A DNA stretch of 64,000 nt from Nannocystis punicea (GTDB taxonomy: Bacteria > Myxococcota_A > Polyangia > Nannocystales > Nannocystaceae), in contig NZ_CP114040.1 of the NCBI RefSeq assembly GCF_026965555.1, positions 4,712,001 to 4,776,000 on the forward strand, read 5' to 3'. The notes below the pieces were generated by a model. That model saw only the letters and a program-made list of their open reading frames with translations. It had not been told where the DNA came from and ran no database searches. Below are positions 11,101-18,017 of this stretch, piece by piece; positions within the stretch are counted from its first letter, which is position 1, and the number at the start of each line of letters is the position of its first letter. A program made the translations under genes and the position numbers.

Positions 11101-11826
11101 GTTCTCGAGCTGCTCGGCCTCGATGCGGGCGAGGCGGAGGTGGAGCGCGGCGAAGCGGTCGCGCTCGCGGACGCTGTCGGTGCGCGCGAGCTCGGCGTTG
11201 ATCAGATCGATGACGCGCAACCACGCGCCGGCCTGGAGGTGCAGGCGGATCAGCTGATCGCTGGCGTCGCGCTCCTGCGGGTTGATCTCGAGGGCGGCCC
11301 TGTAGCAAGCGATCGCCTCGTCGATCTGGCACCGCTGCTCGTCGACCTTGCCGAGCTCGACGAGGGCGCCCGGGACGGCGGCCCGATCGTGCCGCCGCAG
11401 GTGATCGAGGCGGAACTTGAGCAGGGTAGCGAGCTCGTCGAGCGCGCCCAGCTCGCCGTAGACCTTGCGCAGCAGCTCGAAGGCGCGACTGTTGTGCGGC
11501 TCGGCCTGCAGGGCGCGCACCAGGGCGTAGGCGGCCTGCGACTTGTCCTTGACCCGGTCGTACCAGAGCTCGTACGCCTGCACGCACAGCTCTCCGACCT
11601 TCGGCGGGCCGGTGATCGCAGCCGCGTGCACGACGAGCAGGGTGGCGAGCCCGCTCCAGTTCTCGGCCTCGCGGAAGGCCCGCCGCAGCTTCAAGAAGGC
11701 GTCGTCGCTGGGCTTGCTGCGAAACGCGGTCAGCTCGGGCGGCTCTCCAGGAGCCACCGGCGGCAGCGGACAGGGCAGATCGTGAGGCGAGGGCTGGCGC
11801 TTGGGCGCGACGGCAGTTTCGGGCAT
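2197..11826 (-). CDS. Giant tetratricopeptide-repeat protein
   Basis: About 3,209 residues from the ATG at 11826; an ATG 10 codons upstream at 11856 is the alternative. Degenerate TPR helices fill residues about 1-1500 and again about 1820-2850, with recurrent patterns such as ALxxxxxxLxxxPDD and EALxxLxxLYExxGxW. Between them lies an acidic, then Pro-rich linker (about 1580-1810). It carries repeated short motifs DIAELEP, DIADLEP and DLADLEP, then PPP-rich sequence. The last 350 residues are not TPR-like and contain a compact domain with FALGRALFF and a basic helix. There is no signal peptide, so it is probably a cytoplasmic scaffold. At least eight palindromic elements fall in frame, several encoding ERTG or EQTG at helix turns. 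Specific function unknown. Confidence 0.85.
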   Translation of the reverse strand: MPETAVAPKRQPSPHDLPCPLPPVAPGEPPELTAFRSKPSDDAFLKLRRAFREAENWSGLATLLVVHAAAITGPPKVGELCVQAYELWYDRVKDKSQAAYALVRALQAEPHNSRAFELLRKVYGELGALDELATLLKFRLDHLRRHDRAAVPGALVELGKVDEQRCQIDEAIACYRAALEINPQERDASDQLIRLHLQAGAWLRVIDLINAELARTDSVRERDRFAALHLRLARIEAEQLENIPSAALHLQAALKANPDDVAALRAFGALYLGSGKASDEGLQKAADVFFRAAKLARSQSDDKIAYSLLRRAMSLRPDHHEAGNALAELLMAQEKWMELDDLYGAWIGYVTEADSYGLWLSRGELLETRLARREEARACYEQASRLERPGGDAWLRLEALLVELGDNHGLVSLYERWSEQDPGSLPTGKLLWAARVAREDLGDEERAAVSFYRVLEREPFNHEAFEGYKEHWRRKNNWSHLAGLILYQVDQALQMGGGSDSPLARPEFAEHFVELAEIYERRLGDLAGALDAWNRLALAYPNDWRPRDQIARIDKRARMLDANLAGLEAELQRTADPQRRFEVLRRLSQAHRERMTDPQRTIFLLQEMLALAPGHEGALRALAEMYERTGAYDQVIDLLRRQHDVTRSISQRVVLLRRMAELWQHELHSPREALWACEQILGYSPSDMDAVHRMQGLCAELGDAGGEYEALSRELGLVGDPAQRTRIIRRMADVADRKLQDPQRSAQAWTQLQAGDPHNLEVTDKLIAAYEALGNREELANLLGKAASSARTPPIRQLDYLMRLGHVAESSLGDADLACSAFERALRIHRDHRGATEALTRLYRNLGSWHGLAASLGTLQEMADSDEEALGIGWERAEILADRLDNPAAAIRVLEQLASTTAVGNRDVALKLLELYERAGQFDRLIRHAEILLLSALETDERRELFSLVARTYVVNLSAPQKAIAAFQRFMREEPDDGEGLKILGELQALAGDHQATLDTLGKRLESLTDAAQQVVTLEQMAEVCEYGLGHAKRALALLGRALGIAPGSRDLKQKIEGFAERHGMYKDLLVVYGERFTEMSGRAESRGQIDLCLGASATAEKKIGDADLAFAWARKAYFVALRAGLDAGPVQGRLEGLAQAHGLWPQMLEVSEQELAFQEKTPNYGDFGTIALLMSAAEIARERLGDPARAIGYLQRAYKLRPDDEDLGRQIEALGEQHQMWQALIDLQEAKLARAKTGLGRFDACVAIAKLYERHLSDPKRAFQWLRRAETDLRPADPSLAEEAAGLMTELAQRHALWPELADHHRGLALAKLQRNERGGLNQLKDSARIDYEKRQDPLAALRTLRLGVAYDRDGAALMPAIEAMAAKVDEKRSPDTPPTGALTLLSVTQQIIGQTVDPALKLQLLKRRAELRTGLGDTAGAIAEWLRALSLHPGSEEARFELDRLAERDNLWHLLLLAPASELAFGTGKAQQGKLLTQIAELYENCLGRPEYALRARIAAWKLQGDLPPETGELGPTHSKMWHLAGLTGTYHTPPPARDPLLWPQIVPPELADRDQWRKLGLDPDTLAPRIAVKPRATTKDKEESSVMELDDLEEVSRPTAEILLSELEPLEELRRGGGKEVVARPGKGNVRAETHTNIVDIAELEPVELSATAVKIRSPRPPRGETDIVDIADLEPVEASSVSVRAAGLPRQESGVFDLADLEPIEDSLVGPAPKRPSAEVSGVLDLDEMLELDDDAPRPVSHKRSLPRPAAKPLKPIPPRPPGGKPVAKAPPPTRRPAAPPPPSRPPEPVPAASLPPPPPVASRELIDAVTAGLPALPELDAPVLPTRPSASSAWHELAHAYASVVPASKSERAGLQRLLARLWDEGAGMPDAALERYEEALALVPDDAAALSGLVNMAERTGDPERLITALSRLLSDLTLPEHIVAYHSRLADLYEQTGQPERAEEQYRGVLAVSPKHLPALRSLAALHAKTGREREAAEASARLYDAEVDGLTLEERIPRVLQLARDLAYRADRSLEAIRRLEALVKETPETADVHAELIEILQREGLWVRAVEALRAASEVVPNPDARVRCLARAATLTEERLGQLDAAIATWCEVLIYNPGDPDALARLQNLYLRTEQYAKLLPILDRRLGQVAPGDRDARIALLVVKARALQEGQGDEAAALETLETLAAEAPENDDVVLGLSRLYRKGGRMDDGVEMLRRRLAEIVSDMEVRSEPLDEEPLPFDVPEPVSPALAARRVRIAEALATALAEEAGDPRGALETLDEALAAAPPDAALGLQQRRVALARTLGDDRALTVSLAAVGEPDGLLEAAAIARDRLREPELAAQLFTRVLAELAPGAPQRSRRLSQAIEGLVGLRLAAGDLAGADALLDAQLAQIDDPEIRARILTESGRALLRGGQEFARARQRFEAALAADPDYAPARLALGASLIDAGLHAEAEATLEAAVEAFGLTRDQPRLVEGLLMLAHLFEQTDRANEAYRRLSMALRHVPDDLEIRAAMAHNRAAAGRHRDAVAALEPVEQRLAAGTPVPPERAPVVADLLILAAECDAKQNAPAERLAARYARALELAPRHRKARAALAQLAQESGRLVDAAEHTLALADLETDPEARGRALLAAGMLFHEAAGAAAEAGEETVASTSAQKILGAAFDAVQAGLALIQDIPHPVLDRRQLEAAFWTAVTRNAGIALGCLDRLLHHPDLRDAKRAAFLLEGVKIALQRGQPDDPARALGYARAAVELLPDAAAPIHGLVDALRAAGEVDEIEPAVRAYLARDSVQKPPGDPREARDRQRLLVRLADLVVQAEPPPDPKDSRPAQAIRLLERAAELDPAGLGLAPRRQLARLYVDEKIQGPQVRSNSDALLHLDPLDEASLAALARHCADHGERDRAHAIHQLLRIVSPGHAEAGAFLTSHELLSVRSGKLDPSTVVEPAPADAGVVPAMTALWEGAAELLAEELPRPQFSEAAWIEAETDKDTLLWKVWTELGTQMPAQGVRIADVELIPDGRVDGGWTSVSCVHPPVIMVGPAARAETTAPRLRFALGRALFFTRPAAILVAGLPKPLFAGVLAAALQAFHPRHTRRVRAREEVDLAARLGQTLARKLPIRLARQLSSQFKEREQEGFDSRDWRAWVQRSGDRVGLCLSRNLGAALDILGLPQEPGERSAALKARAAHDADLRDLLVFAVSPAYVGARRALGFEVKSR
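4380..9954. repeat. Palindromic elements inside the TPR gene
   Basis: Clear copies lie at 4380-4395, 5997-6012, 6108-6123 and 9939-9954, all with loop GTTC on the plus strand. Weaker ones lie near 2326, 4038, 5037 and 7285. On the coding strand the clear copies read in one phase and encode YE(R/Q)TG or FEQT at the turn between TPR helices. The insertion or retention site is therefore compatible with the fold. Confidence 0.65.
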
Positions 11827-12476
11827 GGGCGTGGTGCCGCGAGCGGGGCCGCCCAACGTACCACGGCCGCACAGGCGTGTGGGTGCGCAGGCGGACAGGT
11901 GACCGTGGGTGAAAACGCGCTGGGCTCGCGGAGGGGCGAAGCGGTGGGGGGAAGAGGCCTCGGACTTCGCAGACTGCTCGCGACGTTGGCGGTGACCCGC
12001 AAGGAGGTGTCGCGCTGCGGCGGGGTGAGTGCCCAGGCCGACGATGCCGGGCGATCGGGGGCGGGGCCGCGATCGTGGCAGGGGCAGCCGTCCGCCCTGT
12101 CATCGCCGTCGCCCGTGGTCGCGCAACGCCGGTACTGCTGGCGCAGGGCCGGGGCCCGCCACGGAGCTCGTGCCGCATGGTTGCAGTGCCGTCGCAGACG
12201 CCGCGGCTGGTGCCGCCGGTCGTCGGCTCCTGGCCCGTGATTCGCGGAGGTCGGACCTCGATCGCAAGATCCGCGGAGGCGATCGCCTCGAGGCCTGCGG
12301 GGCCGGGCCAACATGACGTCGACTTCGGCCGCGCGAGGTCGTCCAGAAAGGAGCGCGTCACTGGCTTCCGATCGGTCCGGCGCTCCGGCAGGGTCGAGAC
12401 GCGACGAGGAGCACACAGTGCTGTCCTTGGAGACATGTTCGAAGGGTATGGCATGCGAGCGCGGCGTCGCTCGTTT

Positions 12477-12520
12477 CTGTTTTTGGAGACATGTTCGAAC
12501 GGGCATGTCATGCGATCACG
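12477..12520. repeat. Palindromic chain, 14-bp period
   Basis: Linked units sharing the terminal AT: CTGTTT-TTGG-AGACAT, ATGTTC-GAAC-GGGCAT, ATGTCA-TGCG-ATCACG. A similar chain precedes it at 12421-12464. Confidence 0.7.
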
Positions 12521-12540
12521 GCATCGCGCGGGCGAAGAGC

Positions 12541-12712
12541 GTCGCACGGCGCGAGCGGGTCCCGGATGGATGCGCGGCGAAGGTCGCGGGGCCGGTGTCC
12601 GGGGCGCCCTGTCCCCTCAAACAGTTGCTCGGACTTCGTGACGGGTGGGGCGCTTCGAGGCGAAACTTGCCTCGTCCTGCGCAAACTCGGTGCCAGGGCG
12701 CCCCGGCCCCCG
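12541..12712. repeat. Direct repeat, copy A (172 bp)
   Basis: Identical to 13081-13252 except one base (A at 12664, G at 13204). The offset is exactly 540 bp. It has no coding meaning in either copy. Near identity suggests recent duplication or gene conversion. Confidence 0.9.
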
Positions 12713-12939
12713 TCCTCCGGGAGCTTTCTTGGGGCGGTGACGGTCGGCTGCGCCGAGATCCGGGACCCGCTCGCGCCTGAACCACGAGCGGCCCCTCGCG
12801 GCGAGTTGAAGGTGCGGCCTGTTCGATGAGACAGGCATGGCAGAGGTTGTCGCGGCGCTCAGAAGTGGAGACATGGGCTGTCCGATGTGACAGGTGACGC
12901 GGGAGTCTGCGAGCCGCCGGGTGCGGCGATCTATGTCTT

Positions 12940-12990
12940 TATAGATATGTTTTAAAAAGCATGTGATGCGATCGCGGCATCGCGGGTCCG
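12940..12990. repeat. AT-rich palindromic chain
   Basis: Three linked units, ATGTCT-TTAT-AGATAT, ATGTTT-TAAA-AAGCAT and ATGTGA-TGCG-ATCGCG. This is unusually AT-rich for this genome, yet the arms still largely pair. It lies just before the 42-bp tandem repeats. Confidence 0.65.
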
Positions 12991-12996
12991 GCGAGC

Positions 12997-13122
12997 GTCG
13001 CACGGCGCGAGCGGGTCCCGGATGGATGCGCGGCGAAGGTCGTACGGCGCGAGCGGGTCCCGGATGGATGCGCGGCGAAGGTCGCACGGCGCGAGCGGGT
13101 CCCGGATGGATGCGCGGCGAAG
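12997..13122. repeat. 42-bp tandem repeat, three copies
   Basis: Units at 12997-13038, 13039-13080 and 13081-13122 differ at single bases. The third unit is also the start of direct-repeat copy B. Two partial copies in the opposite orientation follow at about 13264-13330, sharing GGGACCCGCTCG. No spacers separate the units, so this is not a CRISPR array. Confidence 0.9.
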
Positions 13123-13252
13123 GTCGCGGGGCCGGTGTCCGGGGCGCCCTGTCCCCTCAAACAGTTGCTCGGACTTCGTGACGGGTGGGGCGCTTCGAGG
13201 CGAGACTTGCCTCGTCCTGCGCAAACTCGGTGCCAGGGCGCCCCGGCCCCCG
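13081..13252. repeat. Direct repeat, copy B (172 bp)
   Basis: Second copy of 12541-12712 with one mismatch. Confidence 0.9.
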
Positions 13253-13421
13253 CGACGCTCGTAGCGCATCGATCCGGGACCCGCTCGCGCCGTGCGACGC
13301 TCGTCGCGCATCTGTCCGGGACCCGCTCGGCGCTCCTCGCACCTCGGTGCCGCGACGCGCGCCTGCCCGAGCTAACGTTCGGTCCGCGAGCCGGGCGAGT
13401 GAATGTCGACAGTCGGGAGCG

Positions 13422-14393
13422 TCAGCCGGTCTCGATGCAATAGAAGCGGTGGGCCTCGTCGCAGTTGGTGACGTTGCAGGCGGTCCAACTGCTGACAGTG
13501 TCGCCGTAGGCGCCGTAGACGGCGGAGGACAGGGGGTCGGTCCAGTTGAGGCAGTTCTGGTCCTCGGCGTTGCCGCCCTCCATGGTGGTGCCGGTCCACA
13601 CGGCCTCGTTGGGGCTGTCCGCGCACTTGGCCTTGTCGGGCGGGGCTTTTTTGCCGTCGTCCTGGACGTCGATCGGAGCCAGCAGCGGGCCGGACCAGAA
13701 GGCGGCGGTGCCGTTGGCGACGACGGTGCCGCCGGGCAGGACGTAGTTGCCGGCGAATGCGGTGAGGCGCGAGCTGGCGCTCTGCCCGTCGGCGCTGAGC
13801 CAGGCCTTGAAGGTGCGCTGCTTCAGGGGGGCGGCGGACTCGGCGAGCTGGGCCCGGGCGTTGCACGCCGCGTCGGCGCCGGCGAGGCCGCCGAACTCGC
13901 CCACGGTGTAGGCGACGCCGGTGAGGAAGACATAGCGGATGCCCGCTTCGCTCTTGCAGGAGGCGCTGCAGCCGTCGCCGTCGACGAGGTTGCCGTCCTC
14001 GCACTCCTCGTCGACGCCGTGAATGCCGTCGCCGCAGATCGATTCCGGCGCAGTGGTGCCCGGATCGCCCGAGGTGTCGGTGTCGATGGACGAGGTCAGG
14101 GTGCCCGTGGCGGACGGGTCCGTCGATTGCGTGGTGGCGGTGCCGGTGGTGGCAGGGTCGACGTCGGTGGTGACGTCGGGGGTGGCGGGCCGGGTGGTGG
14201 TTCCGGAGAGACCGGCCTCGGTGGTCGGCCCGGGGGCGGTGGTCGTCGTGGTCGCGCCGGGGCTGGTGCCGGTGGTGCCCGCGGTGACTGGATCGCTGCC
14301 CTCGGGCGAAAAACAGGCGGCGAGGAGCCCCGCCGGTGTGAGGGCGAGGAGGCCCGCGCACGCACGGCCGCGAAGGACGGCGAGGAGACGCAT
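13422..14393 (-). CDS. Lipoprotein with CGDG repeat and DUF1554-like domain
   Basis: 323 residues from the ATG at 14393. The signal peptide ends in lipobox GLLAAC with Cys27. Residues about 30-115 form a Thr/Ser/Pro/Gly linker typical of exported proteins of this lineage. One DUF4215-type module starts with CGDGI at 120 and continues EECEDGN...CSASC. Residues about 147-323 match the DUF1554/lectin-like pattern: FLTG, GGLAGADAACNARA, FKAWLS, SRLT, then paired cysteines near the C-terminus (CLNW, CNVTNC, FYC). It is likely exposed on the cell surface. The ligand is unknown. The longer frame to 14789 is rejected because it precedes the signal peptide. Confidence 0.85.
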   Translation of the reverse strand: MRLLAVLRGRACAGLLALTPAGLLAACFSPEGSDPVTAGTTGTSPGATTTTTAPGPTTEAGLSGTTTRPATPDVTTDVDPATTGTATTQSTDPSATGTLTSSIDTDTSGDPGTTAPESICGDGIHGVDEECEDGNLVDGDGCSASCKSEAGIRYVFLTGVAYTVGEFGGLAGADAACNARAQLAESAAPLKQRTFKAWLSADGQSASSRLTAFAGNYVLPGGTVVANGTAAFWSGPLLAPIDVQDDGKKAPPDKAKCADSPNEAVWTGTTMEGGNAEDQNCLNWTDPLSSAVYGAYGDTVSSWTACNVTNCDEAHRFYCIETG

Positions 14394-14572
14394 GGAGAGT
14401 GGTTCTACCGCGAATCGCCGGCGCGGCCAAACGGCTGAGCGGGCGCGCAGACGCTCGCGGCGTTCGTGTCGGCCGAGGCCCCCAATCGAGGGGCGCGAAT
14501 GAGGGCAGTCGATCGCGCGGGGCGAGTGTGACGATTCGCGGGCGAACGGCCGAGCTCGCCGGGATGCGCGCT

Positions 14573-15718
14573 TCAGAAGCGACCGCTGAGGTTGAGGAGG
14601 GCGCCGCGCGCGGTGGGGCTCATGCCGGCGGAGAAGCGGCGGCCGAGATCGTTGCGGTGGAGCAGGGGGACGAGGACGCCGAGCGAGGCGCCGGCGAGGG
14701 AGCCGGCGATGACGTCGGTCCAGAAGTGCTTGCCGGCCTCGACGCGCAGGACGCCGGTGGTCGTTGCGAGGGCGATCGCGGCCAGCCACACCGGGACGGC
14801 CGCGCGCGCCCGGGGGTGCCGCAGGGTGAAGAGGGTGGCCCAGGCGGTCATCATGGCGAAGGCGGTGGAGGTGTGACCTGAATAAAAGGACAGGCGCGCC
14901 TCCTCGGCCTGGACGTCGCCGAGGTCGCTCTCGGGCTCGTAGCTGTAGGGCCGCGGGCGCCGGACGGCGTATTTGACGAGGTTATTGAGGCCGACGTTGA
15001 CGGCCAGGACCTCGAACAGGACGACGACGTCGCGGGCCCAACCGCCGGCGGCCCGACGAACCCCGCCGGGGGCGCGACGGCCGGTGACGAGGGCGTCGGC
15101 GAGGTCGGCGACCAGCGGGGCGGCGATCGCGGTGTAGAGCAGGGCGTCGGAGGCGTGGGCGGCGGCGAGGTTGTCGTTGCCGAGGACGCGGCGATCGAGG
15201 CCGTTGATGTGGCTGCGATCGCAGGCGGCACAGCCGGACCAGCGCATATCGCGAGCGGCGAGGTCGGTGCCGAGCCACATGACGAGGCCCAGGGTGATGA
15301 CGGGGACGTCGACGGCCGGCCGCAGACGCATGAGGTGCAGCGGGAGCGGCGGCGGGAGCGGGGGGTCGGCGGCCGGGAATGTCCTCGGGGACATGTCCTG
15401 AGAGACTTTCGTAACTGTCCCTGGGGACATGTCCGGAGCGGCGGGCGGAGATGTCCCGGGGGACATGTCCGCGGTGGGCAGCTCCGTCCCGGGGGACGGG
15501 TCCGGTGCGTCCGCTGGCGACGGCGCGGACGGTGATGTCGCCTGCGACATGTCCTTCGAGTCATGTACGAAAGGACCGGGCTGCCAGGCGCCCAGGGGGA
15601 CGCCGCTCGGCGGGCTCTGGAGCGGCGCGAGGCCGGTTCGGGCGGTCACGAGCGGATGGGCGGCGACGGGCGGGGCGGCCAGGGCGACGAGCAGGGCGGG
15701 GAGCAGGCGGCGCGTCAT
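14573..15718 (-). CDS. PAP2-family phosphatase with repeat-built N-terminal linker
   Basis: 381 residues from the ATG at 15718, which begins a Sec signal (MTRRLLPALL...VAA). The PAP2 acid-phosphatase signature is complete: KYAVRRPRP near residue 249, SGHTS near 279 and RVEAGKHFWTD near 325, with several membrane helices around them. This family removes phosphate from lipid phosphates such as undecaprenyl diphosphate or phosphatidate at the outer face of the inner membrane. Residues about 50-115 are an extra Pro/Ser/Asp linker containing DMSPGT and DMSPRT. It is encoded by chained palindromic elements, so it is probably dispensable for catalysis. Substrate unknown. Confidence 0.85.
   Translation of the reverse strand: MTRRLLPALLVALAAPPVAAHPLVTARTGLAPLQSPPSGVPLGAWQPGPFVHDSKDMSQATSPSAPSPADAPDPSPGTELPTADMSPGTSPPAAPDMSPGTVTKVSQDMSPRTFPAADPPLPPPLPLHLMRLRPAVDVPVITLGLVMWLGTDLAARDMRWSGCAACDRSHINGLDRRVLGNDNLAAAHASDALLYTAIAAPLVADLADALVTGRRAPGGVRRAAGGWARDVVVLFEVLAVNVGLNNLVKYAVRRPRPYSYEPESDLGDVQAEEARLSFYSGHTSTAFAMMTAWATLFTLRHPRARAAVPVWLAAIALATTTGVLRVEAGKHFWTDVIAGSLAGASLGVLVPLLHRNDLGRRFSAGMSPTARGALLNLSGRF
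15379..15578. repeat. Palindromic chains in the PAP2 linker
   Basis: The units are ATGTCC-TCGG-GGACAT linked to ATGTCC-TGAG-AGACTT, CTGTCC-CTGG-GGACAT, ATGTCC-CGGG-GGACAT, and a three-unit chain at 15535-15578. That chain reads ATGTCG-CCTG-CGACAT, ATGTCC-TTCG-AGTCAT, ATGTAC-GAAA-GGACCG. The GTCG/CGAC arms show a matched change at both ends. Confidence 0.8.
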
Positions 15719-15889
15719 TCGGGTCCGAAAAAGTATGCCCGGTCGCGGTGGTGAAGGGGGTGCGTCGGTCCCCGGCGCGCCGGGGTCCGTGAGCCGGTCG
15801 TCGCAATGGTGAGAGTCGGCAGGTCGCCGCAAAGCGTAGACCGCGCGGCGTGGTCGGGAGGCGCGGTTGCGAGTAACCTGCTCGCCGCG

Positions 15890-17209
15890 ATGCAGACCGA
15901 GACGTTGGCGGAGCTCGAATCACGATGGACGGCGCTGGCGAGGGCGGCCGCGGGCGGGGACGCGGCCGCGGCGGCGTCGCTGGTCACGGGGCTGGAGGCG
16001 CTGGCCGAGGCGCCGCCGTGCCGGGAGGGCTGGCCGCGGCCGGGGAGCGTGGCGTTCATGGCGTTCGACGCGTTCCTCAAGGTCGAGGGGGCCGATCGGG
16101 CGCTGCTGGGCCGGCTCGCGGGGCCGTTCCTGCGGGTGATCGCGGCGCACTCGGAGACGATGAGCGTGCCGTATCGCTTCGAGCCGGCGAAGATGCTCGG
16201 GCCGTCGGCGATCCCGCTGCTGGTGGAGCTGCTGGATCGCGGAATGCGGCAGACGTCGCGGGCGGCGATCGAGGCGCTCGGCGAGTACCACCCGGGCAAC
16301 GAGGTCGGGTTCAAGCTGGCGAGCGACGCGGTGACGCGGCTCCTGGCGTACGAGGACGGGGAGGCGGTGGCGGCGGGGCTGCTGGCGATCGAATGGACGG
16401 ACGAGCGCATGTGGCTGCTGTTCCGCGTGCTGACCGAGGCGCACGCGCTGCGGCCGGGAGAGGTCGCGCCGGGGATTCGAGCGGCGCTGGCGCGATTGGT
16501 GGCAGAGACCGCGACGATCACGGGCTCGGGCGCGGACAGGCTGCGGGCGCTGCTGCTGCGCGCGAAGGTCATCCCGAAGGCGATGGCGCCGGGGGTCAAG
16601 CTGACGACGCTGCCGAAGCAGCTGCCCCAGACGGTGGCCGAGGCGCTGGCGCTGATGGGCACGTGGAACTTGGCGGCGGCGGAGGTGCCGGCGAAGGGGC
16701 CGGCCAAACCGCGCGAGATCGAGGCGCTGGCGAAGCAGGTGAGCCCGCGACTGCCGAAGGAGTTGACGCAATTGCTGGCGGTGCACGCGGCGCTGGGGGA
16801 CCGCGAGTTCGGGCCGCCGGCGCGCATGCGCCAGCTGGTCCGCGAATTGGCGGAGACGCTCGAGGAGGACGATGAAGACGCGGACGAGGCGCCGAGCGGC
16901 CGCGGAAAATACGACGTGCGGGGCTTCGATCCGGGGAAGAAGGCGATCCCGCTCGGCAGCGATCCGTCGGGCGACATGTTCTTCCTGGCGACGGGGGCGA
17001 AGTCCGGGGCGAACGCGGCGCCGGTGATCCGCTACCACCACGATCAAACGCTGGTGGCCACGCTCGCGGCCGATTCCCTCGGCGAGTACGTGGCGCTGCT
17101 CCTGGCCCGCGCGTACGCCCGCCGCGAGGGGATCGAGGCGCAGTTCGACAAGCTCGAGGGGCGCAAGCGGACGATCGTGTCCGGTTACAAGCCGCCGAAG
17201 CAAGGCTGA
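15890..17209 (+). CDS. HEAT-like protein with SMI1/KNR4-like C-terminal domain
   Basis: 439 residues from the ATG at 15890; the 28 codons upstream are Arg/Gly-rich and not protein-like. Residues about 60-240 are alpha-helical with HEAT-like spacing (IPLLVELLDRG, AAIEALGEYHPG). After a charged linker (EEDDEDADE), the C-terminal part has FDPGKKAIPLGSDPSGDMFF and SLGEYVALLLARAY. This is the strand-helix pattern of SMI1/KNR4 (SUKH) domains. SUKH proteins are often immunity proteins of contact toxins, but no toxin gene is visible next to this one. The role is therefore open. It is divergent from the PAP2 gene. Confidence 0.65.
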   Translation: MQTETLAELESRWTALARAAAGGDAAAAASLVTGLEALAEAPPCREGWPRPGSVAFMAFDAFLKVEGADRALLGRLAGPFLRVIAAHSETMSVPYRFEPAKMLGPSAIPLLVELLDRGMRQTSRAAIEALGEYHPGNEVGFKLASDAVTRLLAYEDGEAVAAGLLAIEWTDERMWLLFRVLTEAHALRPGEVAPGIRAALARLVAETATITGSGADRLRALLLRAKVIPKAMAPGVKLTTLPKQLPQTVAEALALMGTWNLAAAEVPAKGPAKPREIEALAKQVSPRLPKELTQLLAVHAALGDREFGPPARMRQLVRELAETLEEDDEDADEAPSGRGKYDVRGFDPGKKAIPLGSDPSGDMFFLATGAKSGANAAPVIRYHHDQTLVATLAADSLGEYVALLLARAYARREGIEAQFDKLEGRKRTIVSGYKPPKQG

Positions 17210-17455
17210 CCGGCGGGTCGATCGAGCGGGGGAGCACAGCTCGGCGGCGAGCGATGCGGGCGGCTGTTGGGCCGCGGCGAGTGTTCGCCGAGGAAGGGCG
17301 CGAGGGCGGTTCGCGGGCGCGGCGAGGGCGGGCGTCCGGGGGTCGGCGCGGGCAGGTCCAGGGAGGGCAGGCTCGTCTTTCCAGGTGTAGCGGCGGGGAC
17401 GGTCCCGACAGATTTTGGTCGGAGCACGAGGAGGCGCGGCGTATCCTCGCGGACG

Positions 17456-17944
17456 ATGAGCCGGGCGAGCTTTCCTCCCGACCGCCGGGTCGTGTTCGTC
17501 GATTGCGTGTACCGCGTGCTCGAGGGCAGCGGCACGATCGCGCGCGCGCGCGAGGTGCTGTGGGCGGCGGAGCAGCGGCACGGGGTGTTCCTGCGGCCGG
17601 CCGACGACGACCGGCCCCACATCGACCACTCGCTCCACGAGGACTGGTTCGAGCGCAACCTCTACCCGTTCCTCGACGACACGCACATCACCCTGGCGGG
17701 CGGCGACTTCTGCAACGACGTCGACGTGTGCGACGCGTACGGGGCGCAGCTCGGGGAGACGTGGCGCAACTGGGGCGGGATCCTGGCGGACTGGGCCAAC
17801 CTGCGCGGCTGGCCGGCGACCTCCCCCTCGGCGCCGAAGCGGTGGGAGTACCTCGACTTCTACATGGCGGGCTACCGCGGCGCCGAGCTCGAGCGCTACG
17901 ACGAGTTCGCGCGGGTGGTGCGGGCGGTGATCGGGGTGAAGTAG
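17456..17944 (+). CDS. Conserved-looking hypothetical protein
   Basis: 162 residues. The ATG at 17456 starts the protein-like part (MSRASFPPDRRVVFVDCVY). The 63 upstream codons of the open frame are Arg/Gly-rich and were left out. The protein is acidic and aromatic-rich (HEDWFERNLYPFLDD, WRNWGGILADWANLRGW), with two cysteines close together (DFCNDVDVCD). There is no signal peptide and no membrane helix, so it is probably cytoplasmic. No family was recognised. It is convergent with the next gene, with a palindromic chain between them. Confidence 0.65.
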   Translation: MSRASFPPDRRVVFVDCVYRVLEGSGTIARAREVLWAAEQRHGVFLRPADDDRPHIDHSLHEDWFERNLYPFLDDTHITLAGGDFCNDVDVCDAYGAQLGETWRNWGGILADWANLRGWPATSPSAPKRWEYLDFYMAGYRGAELERYDEFARVVRAVIGVK

Positions 17945-17959
17945 GCTGGCGGCGAGGGC

Positions 17960-18017
17960 ATGTCACGGCGGACATGACGTTTGGGACATGGCCTTCAGGG
18001 CATGTCCTTCGGGAAGG
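17960..18017. repeat. Palindromic chain between convergent genes
   Basis: Four linked units at 14-bp spacing: ATGTCA-CGGC-GGACAT, ATGACG-TTTG-GGACAT, ATGGCC-TTCA-GGGCAT, ATGTCC-TTCG-GGAAGG. The stop codon of the minus-strand gene lies in the loop of the third unit. The chain could form RNA hairpins from both directions and may act as a two-way terminator (inference). Confidence 0.85.

Larger units (their letters stand above)
11857..13421. other. 1.6 kb repeat-rich intergenic region
   Basis: No credible gene is present. The region separates the TPR gene start from the end of the next minus-strand gene. It holds palindromic chains at 12421-12464, 12477-12520 and 12940-12990, single elements near 12818 and 12875, a long direct repeat 540 bp apart, and a 42-bp tandem repeat. 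The frames here that read as 14-residue peptide repeats come from the 42-bp DNA period. Confidence 0.7.

Noticed and set aside
4045..12240. A 2,731-codon open frame on the plus strand opposite the TPR gene.
   Set aside because: Composition is Gly/Ala/Leu/Gln-rich with no domains. It is the GC-driven shadow of the TPR gene, whose minus-strand frame has clear helix repeats.
12997..13122. Possible CRISPR array.
   Set aside because: Units are head-to-tail with no unique spacers and no cas genes nearby.
12963..13181. Frames encoding 14-residue repeats (MRGEGRTARAGPGW type).
   Set aside because: The peptide repeat follows from the 42-bp DNA repeat. There is no start signal, and the same DNA reads as different repeats in several frames.
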